A DNA stretch of 64,000 nucleotides from an uncultured Bacteroidales bacterium (GTDB lineage: Bacteria > Bacteroidota > Bacteroidia > Bacteroidales > Muribaculaceae): contig CADAFP010000005.1 in the NCBI GenBank assembly GCA_902787185.1, positions 1 to 64,000 of the forward strand, written 5' to 3'. The notes under the pieces were generated by a model. It ran no database searches. It was not told the DNA's origin and saw nothing but the letters and a program-made list of their open reading frames with translations. This document shows, piece by piece, positions 32,400 through 41,675 of this stretch. How positions within the stretch are numbered: the stretch's first letter is position 1; each line of letters starts with the position of its first letter. A program made the translations under genes and the position numbers.

Positions 32400-32464
32400 T
32401 GAGTATCTTATCATTTTTTGAAGAAATGCATTTGCAAAATAGTGAAACAATTGTTTAGCAACAG

Positions 32465-32500
32465 TAGTGAAGAATGGGGCGCTTTCCTCATTCTTCACTA
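32465..32500. terminator. Bidirectional terminator
   Basis: TAGTGAAGAATG (32465-32476) pairs perfectly with CATTCTTCACTA (32489-32500) around a 12-bp loop, between converging genes. Confidence 0.78.
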
Positions 32501-32529
32501 TTAGTTCATATCATAATTTGATAATGAAT

Positions 32530-34092
32530 TCAACTTATTGAGGTGGCGAGGGCTTCGGCGCAGCGTTCGCCGTCGATGGCGCTAGAGACGATGCCTCCGG
32601 CGTAGCCTGCCCCTTCGCCGCAGGGATAGAGGCCGTTAAGGGTGATGTGGTGCAGTAATTCATTATCGCGGGGGATGCGCAGAGGGGAAGAGGTGCGCGT
32701 CTCGACACCAATGACGATGGCGTCGTTGGTGAGGAACCCGCGGGCATTCTTGCCGAAAGTCTTGAATCCCTTACGCAGACGGTTAGCGACAAACGGCGGC
32801 ATCCACAAGTCGAGCCTTGAGGGTTGCACCCCAGGCAGATAGGATGAGGGCGGGATATTGCGTGAGGCTTTACCATCGACAAAGTCCTTCATGCGCTGAG
32901 CACCGGCAATGAGGGTGTTGCCTGCCTCGGCAAAAGCGCGGAGCTCCATATCGCGCTGGAACATCATCATCGCCAAGTCGCCATATAGCTTATACTGTTC
33001 AGGCAAGTCCTCGGGATGAATCTCCACCACCATGCCCGAGTTGGCCCAATGCGAACCACGATTGCTGGGCGACATGCCATTGACCACAAGGCCGTCCTGC
33101 TCACTCACCGCAGGGACGACAAAGCCACCCGGGCACATACAGAAGGAATAGACACCACGATGGTCCACCTGAGTGACAAAATTGTATTCGGCGGCTGGCA
33201 GATAGTCGCCACGCCCCAGCACGGTGTGATACTGGATTTGGTCGATGATGCGCTGGGGATGTTCCAAGCGAACGCCGACCGCAATACCCTTGGCCTCAAC
33301 GGTTATACCGCTGTCATGCAGCATCTGATAGACGTCACGCGCCGAGTGGCCTGTTGCCAGGATGACGGGGCCAGCAAAGGACTCGCCTGTTGCCGTCTCC
33401 ACACCCTTGACCTTACTGTCCTCGACAACAAGTCGAGTGACGCGCGTCTCGAAATGCACCTCGCCACCGCAACGCAGGATGGTCTCACGCATCGCCTTGA
33501 TGACAGCGGGCAACTTGTCGCTGCCTATGTGGGGATGGGCGTCGATAAGGATGTCCTCGCGGGCACCATGCTGGACAAAGATGCCCAAGATGCGCTCTAC
33601 CGAGCCGCGCTTCTTGCTGCGGGTATAAAGTTTGCCGTCGCTGTAGGCACCTGCCCCACCCTCGCCAAAGCAATAGTTGCTCTCAGGGTCCACCACGCCC
33701 TCACGCTGGATGCGAGAGGCGTCGATGCGGCGGTTCATCACATCCTTGCCACGCTCGAGCACGATGGGCTTGACACCCAACTCGATAAGGCGCAATGCCG
33801 CGAACAAACCGCCAGGTCCCATGCCCACGACAATCGCCTGCCGCTTACCATCAACGAGCTTGTAGTCGATGGGCGGCACTAAATAGTCCTGCGTCATCGG
33901 CTCGTCTATATAGACACGCACCTTGAGATTGACCACCACCTGGCGCTGGCGTGCGTCGATGGAGCGCTTCAAGATTCTCACACCCTGAATTCTCTGGGCA
34001 GGTATGTCGTTATACTTGTCAAGATGGCGCACGATTTCGCTCTTGCTTGATGCCGTGCGTGGACTGACGCGGAGTTGCAGTTCGTGGATCAT
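32530..34092 (-). CDS. FAD-dependent oxidoreductase (COG2509 type)
   Basis: A 520-aa cytosolic flavoprotein. An N-terminal region (about 1-95) of unknown role precedes a Rossmann FAD-binding motif at GMGPGGLFAALRLIELG with ERGK; later GEGGAGAYSDGKLYTR, ILATGHSARDVY and the C-terminal GLYPCGEGAGYAGGIVSSAIDG match the widespread FAD-dependent protein family of COG2509. The natural substrate of this family is not established. It stands alone, with a TATTTTTG box upstream. Confidence 0.88.
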   Translation of the reverse strand: MIHELQLRVSPRTASSKSEIVRHLDKYNDIPAQRIQGVRILKRSIDARQRQVVVNLKVRVYIDEPMTQDYLVPPIDYKLVDGKRQAIVVGMGPGGLFAALRLIELGVKPIVLERGKDVMNRRIDASRIQREGVVDPESNYCFGEGGAGAYSDGKLYTRSKKRGSVERILGIFVQHGAREDILIDAHPHIGSDKLPAVIKAMRETILRCGGEVHFETRVTRLVVEDSKVKGVETATGESFAGPVILATGHSARDVYQMLHDSGITVEAKGIAVGVRLEHPQRIIDQIQYHTVLGRGDYLPAAEYNFVTQVDHRGVYSFCMCPGGFVVPAVSEQDGLVVNGMSPSNRGSHWANSGMVVEIHPEDLPEQYKLYGDLAMMMFQRDMELRAFAEAGNTLIAGAQRMKDFVDGKASRNIPPSSYLPGVQPSRLDLWMPPFVANRLRKGFKTFGKNARGFLTNDAIVIGVETRTSSPLRIPRDNELLHHITLNGLYPCGEGAGYAGGIVSSAIDGERCAEALATSIS

Positions 34093-34136
34093 GTCTTTCG
34101 GTTGTCAGTTTTTCTGAAAGTTATTGTTTTGTGGCA

Positions 34137-34144
34137 CAAAAATA
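34137..34144 (-). promoter_or_regulatory. Promoter -7 box for the COG2509 gene
   Basis: TATTTTTG on the minus strand, 45 bp upstream of the start at 34092. Confidence 0.5.
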
Positions 34145-34166
34145 GTGAAAATTGGGGTATTATCAG

Positions 34167-34174
34167 TAATTTTG
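34167..34174 (+). promoter_or_regulatory. Promoter -7 box for the HAD gene
   Basis: TAATTTTG, 30 bp before ATG 34204; fits the consensus. It is back to back with the leftward promoter at 34137. Confidence 0.55.
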
Positions 34175-34203
34175 CAGATTAATTCATTCACAAGACGACT
34201 AAT

Positions 34204-34860
34204 ATGAGTGACAAGACAGTAAATCAGTGCGGTGTGCTCTTTGACCTTGACGGCGTGCTGCTCGACAGCGAGGGACTGTATAGCATCTTTTGGGAAAGGA
34301 TGGAGAAAACTTACCCCACTGGCATCGAGCACTTTGCCAGTTACATCAAGGGATTCCATCTGGCGAGGATTCTGAGTTACTTTGAGAACGACGAGGTGAG
34401 ACAACAGGTGGTGGACCAACTGCTGGAATATGAGCGAGGGATGCGATACGAGTTCTTCCCCGGTGCATTGGAGTTTGTCAAGAAGTTGCGTGATGCCGGG
34501 ATTCCCCTGGCGATTGTCACGTCGAGCGACCACAAGAAGATGCAGGCCCTCTATCGCCAGCACCCTGAGTTCCCCACCCTATTTGACCTCATCATCACGG
34601 GCGACATGGTCACCAAGGCCAAACCCGACCCCGACTGTTTCCTGTTGGGAGCCAAACTCATGGGCATGGACATCAAGGACTGCATCGTGTTTGAAGACTC
34701 CCGAAACGGGCTCGTGGCGGGAAGAGCGTCAGGTGCCAGAGTGATTGGCGTAGCCACCACATTGAGTGTCGAGGCGGTCAACGAGCTGAGCGACATGACC
34801 ATCGATGCCATGAGCCAACTGAGCGTGGAGCAGATGCTGGCCTGCCGCCGCAAGGGATGA
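34204..34860 (+). CDS. HAD-family phosphatase, beta-phosphoglucomutase-like
   Basis: A 218-aa HAD hydrolase. Motif I is FDLDGVLLDS (Asp14, Asp16), motif II TSSDHKK, motif III the lysine in TKAKPDPD, and motif IV FEDSRNGLVAG. The helical cap between motifs I and II is type C1, as in beta-phosphoglucomutase and phosphoglycolate phosphatase. The substrate is probably a small sugar phosphate, but cannot be fixed. It is followed by the Fur-type gene, which has its own promoter. Confidence 0.88.
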   Translation: MSDKTVNQCGVLFDLDGVLLDSEGLYSIFWERMEKTYPTGIEHFASYIKGFHLARILSYFENDEVRQQVVDQLLEYERGMRYEFFPGALEFVKKLRDAGIPLAIVTSSDHKKMQALYRQHPEFPTLFDLIITGDMVTKAKPDPDCFLLGAKLMGMDIKDCIVFEDSRNGLVAGRASGARVIGVATTLSVEAVNELSDMTIDAMSQLSVEQMLACRRKG

Positions 34861-34925
34861 CGTGGTCAATGGCAAGGCAATCCCCCGGCACGCAAAACAG
34901 GTATAGCATTTTCTTGATAGATATT

Positions 34926-34957
34926 TTTGCTCGATTGCAAAATTGGTTGTACCTTTG
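34926..34957 (+). promoter_or_regulatory. Promoter for the Fur-type gene
   Basis: TTTG (34926-34929), 20-bp spacer, TACCTTTG (34950-34957). It ends 8 bp before ATG 34966, so an earlier start codon at 34927 would lie within the promoter and can be excluded. Confidence 0.75.
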
Positions 34958-34965
34958 TCACACCG

Positions 34966-35472
34966 ATGAGAACCGATCCAAATATCGAAGATTTTGCCGG
35001 CAGCAATAACCCCGTTGTGCGCAAGTTCAACGAGTATCTTGACTCGCATGGTATGCGCCGCACCACCGAGCGCTATGCCATCTTGAACCGCGTCATGAAC
35101 ATCAACGGGCATTTCACCATCGAGGAGCTGCAGCAGATGATTGATAGCGAGGGGTTCCGCGTGAGCCGCTCCACGGTCTATAACACCGTGGAACTGCTGA
35201 TCGACGCCAAGATGCTGCGCCGTCATGTCTTTGAGGGCATGCAGGCTCAGTATGAGCGCATCACGATGGCCCACACCCACTTGATTTGCACGACATGTGG
35301 CAAGGTGAAGGAGGTGCGTGACCCCAACTTCGCGGCGTTCATGAACGCCCGCCGGTTCAACGCCTTCAACACCGACCACTACAGCCTGTATGTGTATGGC
35401 ACTTGCAGCACCTGTGCCCGCAAGTCCAAGCGCACCAAGGTGGCCGATGACAAGAAGGAGAAACGCAGATAA
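34966..35472 (+). CDS. Fur-family transcriptional regulator
   Basis: A 168-aa metal-dependent repressor. The N-terminal winged helix (GMRRTTERYAILNRVMNINGHFTIEELQQMI, VSRSTVYNTVELLIDAKML) is followed by a dimerisation and metal domain with HTHLICTTCGKV and YGTCSTCARKS, the two CxxC pairs that bind structural zinc. Whether it senses iron, zinc or peroxide cannot be decided. The start at 34966 is fixed by the promoter. The C-terminus is lysine-rich. The DUF1015 gene follows after 60 bp. Confidence 0.92.
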   Translation: MRTDPNIEDFAGSNNPVVRKFNEYLDSHGMRRTTERYAILNRVMNINGHFTIEELQQMIDSEGFRVSRSTVYNTVELLIDAKMLRRHVFEGMQAQYERITMAHTHLICTTCGKVKEVRDPNFAAFMNARRFNAFNTDHYSLYVYGTCSTCARKSKRTKVADDKKEKRR

Positions 35473-35532
35473 CAATGCATTTACAATAACATAAAGAAAC
35501 CTATTTAACACTTTTAAAACCGTTAATTTATC

Positions 35533-36777
35533 ATGGCTAAAGTAAAACCGTTCCGTGGCGTAAGACCGCCGAAAGAGTATGTAGAGAAAGTTGCATCCAA
35601 GCCCTACGACGTCCTCTCGAGTGAGGAGGCACGTGCCGAGGCCGGTGACAACGAGATGTGTCTGTATCATATCATTAAGCCCGAGATCGACTTCGAGCCC
35701 GGCACAGGCGAGCATGAGCCCAAGGTCTATGACAAGGCCGTTGAGAACTTCAAGAAGTTCCAGGACAAGGGTTGGCTGGTTCAGGATGATCAGGACTGCT
35801 ACTACATCTATGCCCAGACCATGGATGGCCGCACCCAGTATGGCTTTGTGGTAGGCGCCAGCGTTGAGGATTACCTCACCGGCCGCATCAAGAAGCACGA
35901 GCTCACCCGTCGTGAGAAAGAGGCTGACCGCATGCACCACATCGAGATCAACAATGCCAACATCGAGCCGGTATTCCTGGCCTTCCCCGATAACAGCACC
36001 CTGGAGGACATCATCGACCGCACCGCCCAGACCACTCCCGAGTATGACTTCGTGAGCGAGGACGGCATCGGCCACACCCTGTGGGTTATCAAGGACAAAG
36101 AGACCATCGACACCATCACCCGTGAGTTTGGTGAGATTCCTTACCTCTACATTGCCGACGGTCACCACCGCACCGCCGCTGCCGCTCACGTGGGCGAGGA
36201 GAAGGCCAAGGCTGACCCCAACCACAATGGCACCGAAGAGTATAACTACCTGCTGGCCGTTTGCTTCCCGCAGTCACACCTCAAGGTGATGGACTACAAC
36301 CGCGTGGTTGTTGACCTGAACGGCAACACCGAGGAGCAATTCCTGGAGAAGCTGGGTGAGAAATTCATCGTCGAGGAGAAGGGCACCGAGATTTACAAGC
36401 CCGCCAAGTTGCATAACTTCTCGCTGTACCTGGGTGGCAAGTGGTACTCACTGACTGCCAAGGAAGGCACTTATGACGACAACGATCCCATCGGCGTTCT
36501 CGATGTGACCATTTCGAGCGACTACATCCTGCGCGACATCCTGGGCATCACCGACCTGCGTACTGACAAGCGCATCGACTTCGTTGGCGGCATCCGCGGC
36601 CTGGGCGAGTTGAAGCAGCGTGTTGACAGCGGCGAGATGAAGATGGCGCTGGCCCTCTATCCCGTGACCATGAAGCAGATCATCGACATCGCCGACAGCG
36701 GCAAGATCATGCCTCCCAAGGCCACTTGGTTTGAGCCGAAACTGCGTTCCGGTCTCATCATCCACAAGCTGGACTAA
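35533..36777 (+). CDS. DUF1015-domain protein
   Basis: A 414-aa cytosolic protein covering the DUF1015 family over its full length: VKPFRGVRPPKEYVEKVASKPYDVL at the N-terminus, ADGHHRTAAAAHVGEEKA in the middle and PKATWFEPKLRSGLIIHKLD at the C-terminus. Relatives often sit beside serine or one-carbon genes, but not here, and no function is proven. Codon use is strongly biased toward GC-ending codons, as in highly expressed neighbours. It ends at a strong terminator. Confidence 0.92.
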   Translation: MAKVKPFRGVRPPKEYVEKVASKPYDVLSSEEARAEAGDNEMCLYHIIKPEIDFEPGTGEHEPKVYDKAVENFKKFQDKGWLVQDDQDCYYIYAQTMDGRTQYGFVVGASVEDYLTGRIKKHELTRREKEADRMHHIEINNANIEPVFLAFPDNSTLEDIIDRTAQTTPEYDFVSEDGIGHTLWVIKDKETIDTITREFGEIPYLYIADGHHRTAAAAHVGEEKAKADPNHNGTEEYNYLLAVCFPQSHLKVMDYNRVVVDLNGNTEEQFLEKLGEKFIVEEKGTEIYKPAKLHNFSLYLGGKWYSLTAKEGTYDDNDPIGVLDVTISSDYILRDILGITDLRTDKRIDFVGGIRGLGELKQRVDSGEMKMALALYPVTMKQIIDIADSGKIMPPKATWFEPKLRSGLIIHKLD

Positions 36778-36800
36778 TCTGAGAAATCACATAGAACATG

Positions 36801-36839
36801 GCGTTAATGGCTCATACCGGCCGTTAACGCTTTTTTTTT
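36801..36839 (+). terminator. Rho-independent terminator
   Basis: GCGTTAA (36801-36807) pairs with TTAACGC (36824-36830), with an inner GGC/GCC, followed by nine T residues. It ends transcription after the DUF1015 gene. Confidence 0.93.
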
Positions 36840-36907
36840 ATACTACCTAATCTCGATAGTTACCGAAACGCATTGTAGCGTCATCGTATAAAAAATGATA
36901 ATTTCAC

Positions 36908-36938
36908 TTTGAAAATTCAAAAGATTGATTTATTTTTG
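36908..36938 (+). promoter_or_regulatory. Promoter for the thioredoxin-fold dockerin gene
   Basis: TTTG (36908-36911), 19-bp spacer, TATTTTTG (36931-36938); leader of about 80 nt. Confidence 0.75.
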
Positions 36939-37021
36939 CGCCATTATAACAATGATTATTAACTAAAACATCCAATCAAGTATAAATCGCATCTTTATTT
37001 CTACTTTTAACATTCCACATT

Positions 37022-38068
37022 ATGAAAAAATTTTCCAAACTTTTGGTTTCATTCCTGTTAGGAATGATGGCGTTTACAGTCAACGCAACGACAATTAAAG
37101 ACAATCCTGTACCGGTTCATCGCCCCCTTATCGAGGAATATACCGGCACGTGGTGCGGTTGGTGTGTCAGGGGCTTAGTAGGCATGGAATTGCTTAGACA
37201 AGAATTTGGTGATGAATTCATTGGAGTTGCATACCACAATGGCGACGCCATGGAGATAATGGCCTCCAACAATTTTCCCAGCAGGGTTTCAGGATTCCCG
37301 TCAGCCTTCATTGAGCGCACATATCAGGTTGACCCTTACTACGGCTCAGGAAACACCTCAGGTGGCATCGTAAATTATATGAAACAGGTAGCTACGCTTA
37401 CAGTCAACGCTGGAATTGAAGTCTCAGCCGAGTGGACCAGTGAAGACAAAACGGACATTAATGTCCATGTTACCTCCTATTTTACGGAAGATGAAAGTAA
37501 CGCTTCTTATGTCATCGAGGTGATGCTTGTCGCCGATGACCTTTATGGTACAGGGTCTGGTTGGAACCAAACCAATTACTATAATGATTATACCGCGTAT
37601 GCCAGTGACCCTTATCTGGCTCCCTGGGTGAAGAAGCCCTACACTGTCACGGGTTACCACTTCAACGATGTGATTGTTGGGACAAGCCGTTCTATTACAG
37701 GCAGCTTACCCAAAGCTATTGTAGCCTATGAGCTGTATGACTGTGACTATACTTTCACCCTCGCCAACCTGCCTGTTCCCTCGCTAATCCAAAATAAGGA
37801 TAACTTGCGTGTTGTCGCCATTGTTTACAACACAAAAACGAGGAAAGCCATCAATGCCAACAGGTCATTTATCGACGATTTCGTTGTCTCAATACCTGGC
37901 GACTCCGACGATGACGGCAACGTCACCATTGCTGATGTTGTCTTGACCATTGACTACATCATGGATAACGAGACGCCCATCAATCTTACCAACGCTGACG
38001 TGAATGGTGACGGTATAACCACCATCGCCGACGTAACTGCCATCATCGATATCATCCTTGGCAACTAA
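37022..38068 (+). CDS. Secreted thioredoxin-fold (Omp28-like) protein with C-terminal dockerin
   Basis: A 348-aa exported protein: signal peptide 1-22, a thioredoxin-like domain with the active-site motif GTWCGWCVR (Cys45, Cys48), an Omp28-related middle part, and a C-terminal two-repeat dockerin (GDSDDDGNVTIADVVLTIDYIM, DVNGDGITTIADVTAIIDIIL). The CGWC pair could support disulfide exchange outside the cytoplasm. It is the fifth dockerin-bearing protein in the window. A strong promoter and a strong terminator frame it as a single gene. Confidence 0.87.
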   Translation: MKKFSKLLVSFLLGMMAFTVNATTIKDNPVPVHRPLIEEYTGTWCGWCVRGLVGMELLRQEFGDEFIGVAYHNGDAMEIMASNNFPSRVSGFPSAFIERTYQVDPYYGSGNTSGGIVNYMKQVATLTVNAGIEVSAEWTSEDKTDINVHVTSYFTEDESNASYVIEVMLVADDLYGTGSGWNQTNYYNDYTAYASDPYLAPWVKKPYTVTGYHFNDVIVGTSRSITGSLPKAIVAYELYDCDYTFTLANLPVPSLIQNKDNLRVVAIVYNTKTRKAINANRSFIDDFVVSIPGDSDDDGNVTIADVVLTIDYIMDNETPINLTNADVNGDGITTIADVTAIIDIILGN

Positions 38069-38096
38069 ATAGAACCATTTGATTCCTAAGATAATC

Positions 38097-38133
38097 GGGG
38101 GGCACGCAAACCAATTCAAGCTGCGTGCCCCCC
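38097..38133 (+). terminator. Terminator stem
   Basis: GGGGGGCACGCA (38097-38108) pairs perfectly with TGCGTGCCCCCC (38122-38133), 29 bp after the dockerin gene, followed by an AT-rich tail. Confidence 0.85.
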
Positions 38134-38203
38134 ATTGTTTATATCATCATGAAAACCTTTTTACGGCTTGGTTTTATGTATGGTTTTTAAGAAAAAAAAG
38201 AAA

Positions 38204-38314
38204 AAATTCTTTTGTTTTGTGCTCGGCTTGCACTACGTTGCCTTCGGCGAAGATAGGCGGCGCCTCGACAAAAAAAAAGAATAAATTCTTTTGTTTTGTG
38301 CTCGGCTTGCACTA
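38204..38314 (+). repeat. Duplicated 32-bp promoter segment upstream of dnaN
   Basis: The same 32 bases (starting AAATTCTTTTG, ending CTTGCACTA) occur at 38204-38235 and 38283-38314. The second copy runs into an intact -7 TATCTTTG, the first into TACGTTGC, which lacks the box. The intervening segment contains the palindrome GGCGGCGCC-like GC-rich stretch. Confidence 0.9.
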
Positions 38315-38320
38315 TCTTTG
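38290..38320 (+). promoter_or_regulatory. Promoter for dnaN
   Basis: TTTG (38290-38293), 19-bp spacer, TATCTTTG (38313-38320), giving a leader of about 47 nt. It lies within the second copy of a duplicated segment. Confidence 0.72.
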
Positions 38321-38373
38321 TAGGTTAAAATACAAAATAAAAAATTTATAACACTCTAAAGAGACATAACTAT

Positions 38374-39492
38374 ATGAAATTCAACGTCCAAAGTAAATTA
38401 TTGCTCAACCGCTTGAATGCTGTGAGCAAAGTGGTGAGCAGCAAGAACGCGTATGCCATTCTTGACAATTTCCTGTTTGAGTTGCAGAGCGACCGCTTGA
38501 TCGTGACTGGCAGCGACATGGAAACTCGTCTGACGACCATCATCGAAGTGCAGAACGTGGAAGGTCTTGGCAAGTTCGCCCTTGATGTGAAGCGTACCAT
38601 CAATTCGCTGAAGGAATTGCCCGACACCGCGTTGACCTTTGAAATCAACGACGAGACGCTGGCCGTGAAGGTCACCTATCAGAACGGTTACTATGATGCG
38701 ATGGCGCTGAGCGGCGACGAGTACCCCGAGAAAGCTGCCAATGCCAACGACGTGAAGCAATTCTCGCTGCCCTCCAAGAGCATCGCATCGGGTATCGGTC
38801 ACACGCTGTTTGCAGTCGGCAATGACGAGATGCACCCCCAGTTCTCGGGTATCTTCTGGGACATCATGCCTGATATGATTGTGTATGTCGCCAGCGACTC
38901 CCACAAGCTGGTGCGCTACCGTCAGACTGACGTGCATCCCAACTTTGAACGCCAATTCATCCTGCCCTCTAAGCCTGCAGCCATCCTTGCCAGCATCATC
39001 GACCGCAATAGCGAGGAGATGGTGAACATCACCGTTGACGAGAGCAGCGCCACGTTTGAGAACTCCGACTTCCAATTGTCGTGCCGCTTCATCAACGGAC
39101 GTTATCCGAGGTACAATTCAGTGATTCCCGAGGACAACCCCTACACAATGGCTGTTGAACGCCAGACGCTTCTCAATGCCGTTCGCCGCGTAGCCGTGTT
39201 TGCCAATGTGGGCGGCCTGGTACGTCTCGACCTTCACCCTGACCACGTGGTGCTTACCGCTCAGGATGTTGACCACTCGACATCGGCCGAGGAGACTATC
39301 AACTGCGAGTATAATGGCGAGCCCATGAACATCGGTTTCAAGAGTGCCGACGTCATCGACGTGGTGAACAACATCGACAGCGATGGCATTTTCCTCAAGC
39401 TGCTTGACCCTGCCCGCGCTGGTGTGTTCCTGCCGTCGGAGCAGAAGGCCGGTGAGGATCTGATTGTGCTGCAGATGCCCATGATGATTTAA
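38374..39492 (+). CDS. dnaN: DNA polymerase III sliding clamp (beta subunit)
   Basis: Ring-shaped processivity clamp of the replicative polymerase; 372 aa in three similar domains of about 120 residues. It begins MKFNVQSKLLLNRLNAVSKVVSSKNAYAILDNF (in two parts here), and contains SGIFWDIMPDMIVYVASDSHKLVRYR, NGRYPRYNSVIPEDNPY and the C-terminal VLQMPMMI that closes the peptide-binding pocket. dnaA is not nearby, so this is not the usual dnaA-dnaN origin layout. It leads the housekeeping series that continues with a DnaQ-type exonuclease. Confidence 0.97.
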   Translation: MKFNVQSKLLLNRLNAVSKVVSSKNAYAILDNFLFELQSDRLIVTGSDMETRLTTIIEVQNVEGLGKFALDVKRTINSLKELPDTALTFEINDETLAVKVTYQNGYYDAMALSGDEYPEKAANANDVKQFSLPSKSIASGIGHTLFAVGNDEMHPQFSGIFWDIMPDMIVYVASDSHKLVRYRQTDVHPNFERQFILPSKPAAILASIIDRNSEEMVNITVDESSATFENSDFQLSCRFINGRYPRYNSVIPEDNPYTMAVERQTLLNAVRRVAVFANVGGLVRLDLHPDHVVLTAQDVDHSTSAEETINCEYNGEPMNIGFKSADVIDVVNNIDSDGIFLKLLDPARAGVFLPSEQKAGEDLIVLQMPMMI

Positions 39493-39494
39493 AA

Positions 39495-39529
39495 ACAGTT
39501 AATAGTTGATTCAGAATAGTTAAAAGTTG
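39495..39529. repeat. Heptad array after dnaN
   Basis: Units ACAGTTA, ATAGTTG, ATTCAGA, ATAGTTA, AAAGTTG start 3 bp after the dnaN stop. They are more degenerate than the other arrays but keep the 7-bp spacing. Confidence 0.65.
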
Positions 39530-39590
39530 GCTACCAGCATCAAGGAAACGCCAGATTTTACGTTCTATAGGCTATAAACTATCAAGTACA

Positions 39591-40373
39591 ATGGAATTGA
39601 ACCTGAAACGCCCGCTTGTGGTCTTTGACCTCGAATCAACGGGTCTCAACATCACCGAGGACCGCATCATCGAGCTGTCCTACGTCAAGGTGTTCCCCAA
39701 CGGTCAGCAGGAGGTCAAGACCTACCGCTTCAACCCGGGCAAGACGATACCGCAACAGGCTATCGACGTTCATGGCATCACCAATGAGGAGCTGGAGCAT
39801 GAACCCACCTTCAAGGAGCGTGCCCATGACATCGCCCGCGTGTTTGAGGGTAGCGACATTGCCGGCTTCAACAGCAACCATTTTGACATCCCCCTGCTCG
39901 CCCAAGAGATGAGCAAGGCCGGAGTGAACTTTGACCCGTCACAGCACAAGTTCATCGATGTGCAGACCATCTTCCACAAGCGCGAGAAACGCGACCTGGA
40001 GGCGGCATGCATCTTCTACTGCGGGCACCCGATGAAGCATCACCACAGTGCCGAGGACGACGCCCTGACTACGCTCGAAGTGCTCAAGGCCCAGCTCGAC
40101 CACTATGCCAACGACGCCGAGCCGTTGCTCAACGATGTTGAATACCTGTCACAGTACTCCACTCACAACCGCAATGTGGATTTGGCAGGGCGCATCATCT
40201 ATAACGAGCAGAAGCAACCGGTGTTCAACTTCGGCAAGCACAAGGGTAAAACGGTGGAAGAAGTTTTCACGAAACTTGATTTGGGTTATTATGACTGGAT
40301 GATGAAGAGCGACTTTGCCGAGAACACCAAGCAAGTCATCACCAAACTTTACATCCAGTTCAAGAAAAGATAG
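39591..40373 (+). CDS. DEDDh 3'-5' exonuclease (DnaQ type)
   Basis: A 260-aa exonuclease. Exo I is VFDLESTGL (Asp13, Glu15), Exo II NSNHFDIPLL, and Exo III HHSAEDDALTT with the catalytic histidine. The C-terminal 60 residues (PVFNFGKHKGKTVEEVFTKLDLGYYDWMMKSDF) form the small DUF3820-like module often attached to such exonucleases in this phylum. It may proofread for, or act beside, the polymerase whose clamp gene precedes it. Gap to dnaN is 98 bp, mostly repeats. Confidence 0.9.
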   Translation: MELNLKRPLVVFDLESTGLNITEDRIIELSYVKVFPNGQQEVKTYRFNPGKTIPQQAIDVHGITNEELEHEPTFKERAHDIARVFEGSDIAGFNSNHFDIPLLAQEMSKAGVNFDPSQHKFIDVQTIFHKREKRDLEAACIFYCGHPMKHHHSAEDDALTTLEVLKAQLDHYANDAEPLLNDVEYLSQYSTHNRNVDLAGRIIYNEQKQPVFNFGKHKGKTVEEVFTKLDLGYYDWMMKSDFAENTKQVITKLYIQFKKR

Positions 40374-40469
40374 TTTTTAAAGTTTATAAGTTTTTAGCCA
40401 TCAGCAAGATTTGCACCGCAAGGCGAAAACACTTGCTTGACTGGCTGAAAACCGAAAACCATAAGCATC

Positions 40470-41675
40470 ATGTTAAAAGGCAAGCACATCATCCTGGGTA
40501 TCACGGGCGGCATCGCAGCCTATAAATGCGCCACACTCACACGCCTGCTCGTCAAGGCGGGTGCTGAGGTGCAGGTTATTATGACTCCCAATGCCAAGCA
40601 GTTCATTCAGCCGCTGACGCTCTCGACGTTGAGCGGCAAACCCGTCATCAGCGAGTTCTTCACAGCCAACACCGGTCAGTGGAACAGTCATGTTGACCTG
40701 GGACTGTGGGCCGATGCGCTCATCATCGCCCCTGCTACTGCCTCTACCATCGGGAAGATGGCCAACGGAGTCGCCGACAACATGCTGGTGACAACCTATC
40801 TGTCGGCCAAAGCCCCCGTGTTCGTTGCTCCGGCAATGGACCTGGACATGATGCGCCACCCGAGCACGGTGCGCAACCTTGAGCTGCTGCGCAGCTATGG
40901 CAACCACATCATTGAACCTGCCGAGGGCGAACTCGCCAGTCACCTCATCGGCAAGGGCCGAATGGAAGAGCCCGAAAACATCGTCAAGGCACTCGAAGCC
41001 CACTTTGCCGCTGTCGAGGACCTTCAAGGAAAACACGTGCTCATCACCGCCGGCCCCACGGTAGAGAAGATTGACCCCGTGCGCTTCATCAGTAATTTCT
41101 CGTCGGGCAAGATGGGATTTGCGCTGGCCGAGGAGTGTGCCAACCGCGGCGCCGTTGTGACGCTTGTAGCTGGTCCTGTGTCTCTCAAGACCGAGCATGC
41201 CAATATCAAGCGTGTGAACGTGACCACCGCCCTCGAGATGCATGATGCCGTGATGGAAACGCTACCGCAGAGCGATGCCGTCATCCTGTGTGCCGCCGTC
41301 GCCGACTACCGCGTGGAAAATGTCACCGACAAGAAGATCAAGCGTGAAAAAGACGCCGCTCCCGTGCTGCGCCTCACGCCCAATCCCGACATCGCCCGTG
41401 CCGTGGGACAAGCCAAACGGCCCGACCAAGTGACGGTGGGATTTGCACTGGAAACCGACAATGAAACCGTCAACGCACAAAGCAAACTTGAACGTAAAAA
41501 CCTGAATTTCATCGTTATGAACTCATTGCGTGACAAGGATGCCGGATTCCAGGTGGATACCAACAAGGTGACCATCTTTACTGACCGTGGCGAGGTGATT
41601 GAGGGCGATTGCAAGTCTAAACGCGATGTGGCCCATGACATCGTTGATGTGTTAAACGAATACTTATCAAAATAA
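40470..41675 (+). CDS. coaBC: Bifunctional phosphopantothenoylcysteine decarboxylase/synthetase
   Basis: Joins 4'-phosphopantothenate to cysteine (CoaB) and decarboxylates the product (CoaC) in CoA synthesis. In 401 aa the N-terminal flavoprotein CoaC has [16 protein letters not shown], the active His in [21 protein letters not shown], and [11 protein letters not shown]; the C-terminal CoaB starts about 185 with [26 protein letters not shown] and holds AAVADYRV. coaE, the last step, lies 6 kb downstream in the same series. Its stop overlaps the next start (TAATG). Confidence 0.97.
   Translation: MLKGKHIILGITGGIAAYKCATLTRLLVKAGAEVQVIMTPNAKQFIQPLTLSTLSGKPVISEFFTANTGQWNSHVDLGLWADALIIAPATASTIGKMANGVADNMLVTTYLSAKAPVFVAPAMDLDMMRHPSTVRNLELLRSYGNHIIEPAEGELASHLIGKGRMEEPENIVKALEAHFAAVEDLQGKHVLITAGPTVEKIDPVRFISNFSSGKMGFALAEECANRGAVVTLVAGPVSLKTEHANIKRVNVTTALEMHDAVMETLPQSDAVILCAAVADYRVENVTDKKIKREKDAAPVLRLTPNPDIARAVGQAKRPDQVTVGFALETDNETVNAQSKLERKNLNFIVMNSLRDKDAGFQVDTNKVTIFTDRGEVIEGDCKSKRDVAHDIVDVLNEYLSK

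Noticed and set aside
38097..38133. Replication origin elements near dnaN
   Set aside because: The stem is a plain terminator; no DnaA boxes or dnaA gene were seen in the region.
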